Source: Paenibacillus brevis (GTDB taxonomy: Bacteria > Bacillota > Bacilli > Paenibacillales > Paenibacillaceae). Taken from it: a DNA stretch of 64,000 nt. The notes beneath the pieces were generated by a model that saw only the letters and a program-made list of their open reading frames with translations, had not been told where the DNA came from and did not search any database. Below are positions 61,490-64,000 of the stretch, one piece after another. The number at the start of each line of letters is the position of its first letter. Position 1 is the stretch's first letter. The translations under genes were made by a program, and so were the position numbers. The stretch lies in assembly GCF_018919145.1 (NCBI RefSeq), contig NZ_JAHLQJ010000002.1:310001-374000 (forward strand). The letters are read 5' to 3'.

Positions 61490-64000
61490 ATGAAGAAAAG
61501 GATATCGACAGTTGTCGGCGTAATTATTGCATTCAATATGTTATTTGGGACCTTGTTCGGGGGAATCGGAACGGCACAGGCGGCATCCGTGCAAGTGACT
61601 GCTCCGACGGCGGCGGTTAGCCCGACGGGGAACAATGTACCGATTGATGCCCAGCTCTGGGTGAAATTCGCAGGGATGGATGTTCGGACGAACGGCAAGC
61701 AGACGTATACGATCTCCAGAAATACTGGGAGCTACATAGACAAGGCGGAAGTAACTGTAACCCAGGATGTATATACGGATTACATAGCACTGACCCCTCC
61801 TACGAATCTGTTGTATGGGACAACCTACACGGTTACTTTTCCAGAAGCAGCATTTATTGTCGGGGATAACGGAACGGAATCTCCTAGGATAGAGTGGTCC
61901 TTCACAACGATGAGCGGTTCAAGCCAGACGCTTGCCGCGACATCTTTTACCCCGTCCAATGGAAGCTCTAATATAAGCGCCAATGTGAGCCCCCAGGTTA
62001 CTTTTAACCGAAATGTGAAGTTGAATCCTTCGCTGGCGAATGGAGGAATTACGCTTCGCAAGACATCTAATTCGGCAGCGGTTCAAATCAAGGCGGAAGC
62101 GGTCAATAACTATGTTAAGATTGACCCCCTTTATGATCTGGAGCAGGGAAGCAGCTACTACATTGAAATTCCCAATAACGGAATTGCAGACGCCCAGTAT
62201 GGGAATTATTATGGAGGACTCAGCGGAAGCAACCGTTGGACGTTTACGACGGCATCGATAGATAAAACGGCTCCTGTGCTTCAGAGCACCAAAATGTACA
62301 ATAACACATCTATTTTACTAACCTATAATGAGGCTTTAAGTTCATACTCTGCTGGATCAGGGACAGGCTTTACTGTAACTGTAAATGGAGAGGAGCGCAG
62401 GATTAGCTATGTTAATGTGTCCGGATACAGCGTCTATGTCAATCTGGAGACAGGGGTGGCGGTAGGACAGGATGTGAAGATCAGCTATTCCGGACAGATC
62501 ATTCGGGATGCAGCGGGTAATCCGGCAGCAAGCTTCTCCAGTCAGACGGTGACAAATGGGGTTGACTCGGTAAGTCCTAAGCCCAGAGATGGTTATGCAT
62601 CCACGAACAGTGTTACTTTATATTTTTCAGATTCGATCAAGAGCCCATCTAAGTATGCCTACGAGCAATTCAAGGTAATGGGTGACGACCGCCAAAAACA
62701 GATCAGCAGTATTTCCCATAGTGGATCTACGATCACCTTATACTTGAGCAATACGATAACCAATGGCGAAGTGATAAAAGTATCCTATCAACCGGGATCC
62801 TATCCGCTTCAAGATTACCGCGGCTGGGAGATTGCGGCATTCAGTGATTACTTTGTCCGGAACTATAATGACACCGTGGCGCCGATATTCAAAAGTGCAG
62901 AGGGATCTGATCGAACAGTCATTCTAAATTATAATGAGGCTCTGGGAACAACGTCTCTTCCTGCCAAGAGTCAATTTTCTGTATTGGCAAATAATGCTCC
63001 GATTTATGTGAATGCTGTAGAGATTGTATCTAATCGAGTTATTCTGACGTTGGCTTCTTCATTTACGCAAAATCAAAATGTTACAGTCTCATATGTGCCT
63101 GGAACCAGCGGTATTGCCGATTTGAATGGGAATAGAGCCGGTTATATTAATTTGGAGCCTGTAGCCTACAAAGCAACTGCCGAAGGAATCCAGTCTATTT
63201 CCGTTACGGGGGATCTGCTGACCATTGTATATACGAAGTCACTTAAGTCTATAACCATGCTTCCGGTGAATCAGTTCAGCGTAAAGGTGGATAATCAGAT
63301 CGTGGGTGTTGTGTCTGCGGCTGTGAGCGGGAATGCAGTTACATTGAAACTGGGCTCTGCAGTGAGGGCGGGGCAGGTTGTTTCGTTATCTTACTTGGTC
63401 GGAGCATCCCCGTTGTATGATATCGATGGGAATCTGCTGAAGAGTTATACTGATGTTGCAGTTGTAAATACTGCATCTGGTCAAAATGGGCAGATAACCA
63501 GCCCCAATGGGAATCAACCTAGTTCTCTCACATTGATGAGTAATAATGATTTCGGCGTACCGGGTTACTTACTGAGCCTCAATGGGGCTCAAACCTCTGA
63601 TAGTCGTTCTAAATATGGAGAGGTTATCAAAAGGTATACTATTGACAATGCACAATTACAAGCCTCGTATAAATATTTAAGAGATACGAATGCCACTGCG
63701 AAGCGGATCATTTTTGAGGTGCCATCTAGTGAGAAGGCCGCCGAAGTTGCCATTCCAATTGCCTCTTTAATGGAAATGTACACTTCAGGACAAAAGGCTA
63801 CTTTTGCTGTGAAATATAACACGGTGTTATATGATCTACCGCTGGAGAAAGTTTCTTATACTGAAATTTCAAGAGCGCTCGTCGCGGGAAATCTCTCTAA
63901 CGTTTATTTACTGATTCAACTGGCTCCGGTTACGAAAGTTTATATGCCAACATTAAACTCTGTGAATGGTGTAACGATTTCTCCGCTCACAGACCCAGTT
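61490..64000 (+). CDS. large secreted surface protein with Big_5 and SwmB-type repeats (partial, continues past the window)
   Basis: An open frame of 837 codons from ATG 61490 to the window end with no stop, so the C-terminus is missing. A signal peptide (about 1-34, ending TAQAA) is followed by two Big_5-like Ig domains (about 37-142 and 148-262; TAAVSPTGNNVPIDAQLWVKF and SFTPSNGSSNISANVSPQVTF start them) and at least four SwmB-like repeats of ~90-105 residues, each with an LNYNEAL-type strand and a VSYVPG- or ISYSG-type strand near the end. Near 680-720 the pattern changes to a more helical region. Such Paenibacillus proteins often end in SLH domains, which could lie beyond 64000. GAGAGGGG precedes the ATG. 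Confidence 0.85.
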   Translation, partial: MKKRISTVVGVIIAFNMLFGTLFGGIGTAQAASVQVTAPTAAVSPTGNNVPIDAQLWVKFAGMDVRTNGKQTYTISRNTGSYIDKAEVTVTQDVYTDYIALTPPTNLLYGTTYTVTFPEAAFIVGDNGTESPRIEWSFTTMSGSSQTLAATSFTPSNGSSNISANVSPQVTFNRNVKLNPSLANGGITLRKTSNSAAVQIKAEAVNNYVKIDPLYDLEQGSSYYIEIPNNGIADAQYGNYYGGLSGSNRWTFTTASIDKTAPVLQSTKMYNNTSILLTYNEALSSYSAGSGTGFTVTVNGEERRISYVNVSGYSVYVNLETGVAVGQDVKISYSGQIIRDAAGNPAASFSSQTVTNGVDSVSPKPRDGYASTNSVTLYFSDSIKSPSKYAYEQFKVMGDDRQKQISSISHSGSTITLYLSNTITNGEVIKVSYQPGSYPLQDYRGWEIAAFSDYFVRNYNDTVAPIFKSAEGSDRTVILNYNEALGTTSLPAKSQFSVLANNAPIYVNAVEIVSNRVILTLASSFTQNQNVTVSYVPGTSGIADLNGNRAGYINLEPVAYKATAEGIQSISVTGDLLTIVYTKSLKSITMLPVNQFSVKVDNQIVGVVSAAVSGNAVTLKLGSAVRAGQVVSLSYLVGASPLYDIDGNLLKSYTDVAVVNTASGQNGQITSPNGNQPSSLTLMSNNDFGVPGYLLSLNGAQTSDSRSKYGEVIKRYTIDNAQLQASYKYLRDTNATAKRIIFEVPSSEKAAEVAIPIASLMEMYTSGQKATFAVKYNTVLYDLPLEKVSYTEISRALVAGNLSNVYLLIQLAPVTKVYMPTLNSVNGVTISPLTDPV

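Overview
The window reads as a piece of a Paenibacillus (or very close Paenibacillaceae) chromosome. The gene order tsaC(ywlC)-mntP-ywlE-ywlG-glyA, upp-mnaA-atpZIBEFHAGDC-DUF1146-murA-spoIID-spoIIQ-spoIIID-mbl-flhO-flhP-fabZ is the conserved Bacillales backbone. On top of it lie Paenibacillus-style S-layer genes and pyruvylated secondary cell wall polymer (SCWP) genes. Every supported gene is on the + strand. No rRNA, tRNA, insertion sequence, phage gene or CRISPR array was seen.

Layout. (1) 1-6540: tail of the tRNA threonylcarbamoylation enzyme, a DUF72 protein, a CPA1 Na+/H+ antiporter, the Mn2+ exporter MntP, arginine phosphatase YwlE, then a ZTP riboswitch with its terminator ahead of ywlG-glyA. 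(2) 6541-21800: an accessory sugar-use island between glyA and upp, which are adjacent in Bacillus. It holds two ABC permeases, a GH65 disaccharide phosphorylase, beta-phosphoglucomutase, a YesM/YesN-type two-component system, a sugar-binding lipoprotein and a 1,717-residue SLH-anchored secreted protein with a probable glycosidase core. The two structural transcription units carry near-identical, 20-bp-phased repeats at the same distance from their -10 boxes, probably the regulator's operator. (3) 21800-31420: upp, UDP-GlcNAc 2-epimerase and the complete F1Fo ATP synthase operon. (4) 31720-42470: DUF1146, murA, the sporulation genes spoIID, spoIIQ and spoIIID, mbl, two flagellar rod/hook proteins, an EpuA-type membrane peptide, fabZ and phosphoglucomutase. 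(5) 42760-58930: the cell-surface locus, DUF5693 membrane protein, csaB, tagA, tagO, an SlhA-like SLH protein, a small unknown gene, the S-layer protein (SpaA-like) and a large secreted repeat protein. (6) 59040-64000: a small secreted protein, an alpha/beta SASP, metK with a structured leader, and the first 837 codons of another large secreted protein that runs off the end.

How the parts connect. MnaA (UDP-ManNAc), TagO (lipid-linked GlcNAc-P), TagA (ManNAc transfer) and CsaB (pyruvyl ketal) would together build the SCWP to which the SLH domains of SpaA, SlhA and the island's 1,717-residue enzyme bind. In the island, the surface enzyme would release an oligosaccharide, the lipoprotein and permeases import it (the ATPase must be encoded elsewhere), and GH65 plus beta-PGM convert it to glucose 6-phosphate.

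The least described signals are the phased operator repeats, ECF-sigma-like promoters shared by three surface genes, dual translation starts of the S-layer gene, a metK leader with an attenuator-like terminator and a possible pseudoknot over the ribosome-binding site, and a tandem hairpin repeat between atpA and atpG. These come from reading the sequence by eye; no alignment, folding or database search was run.
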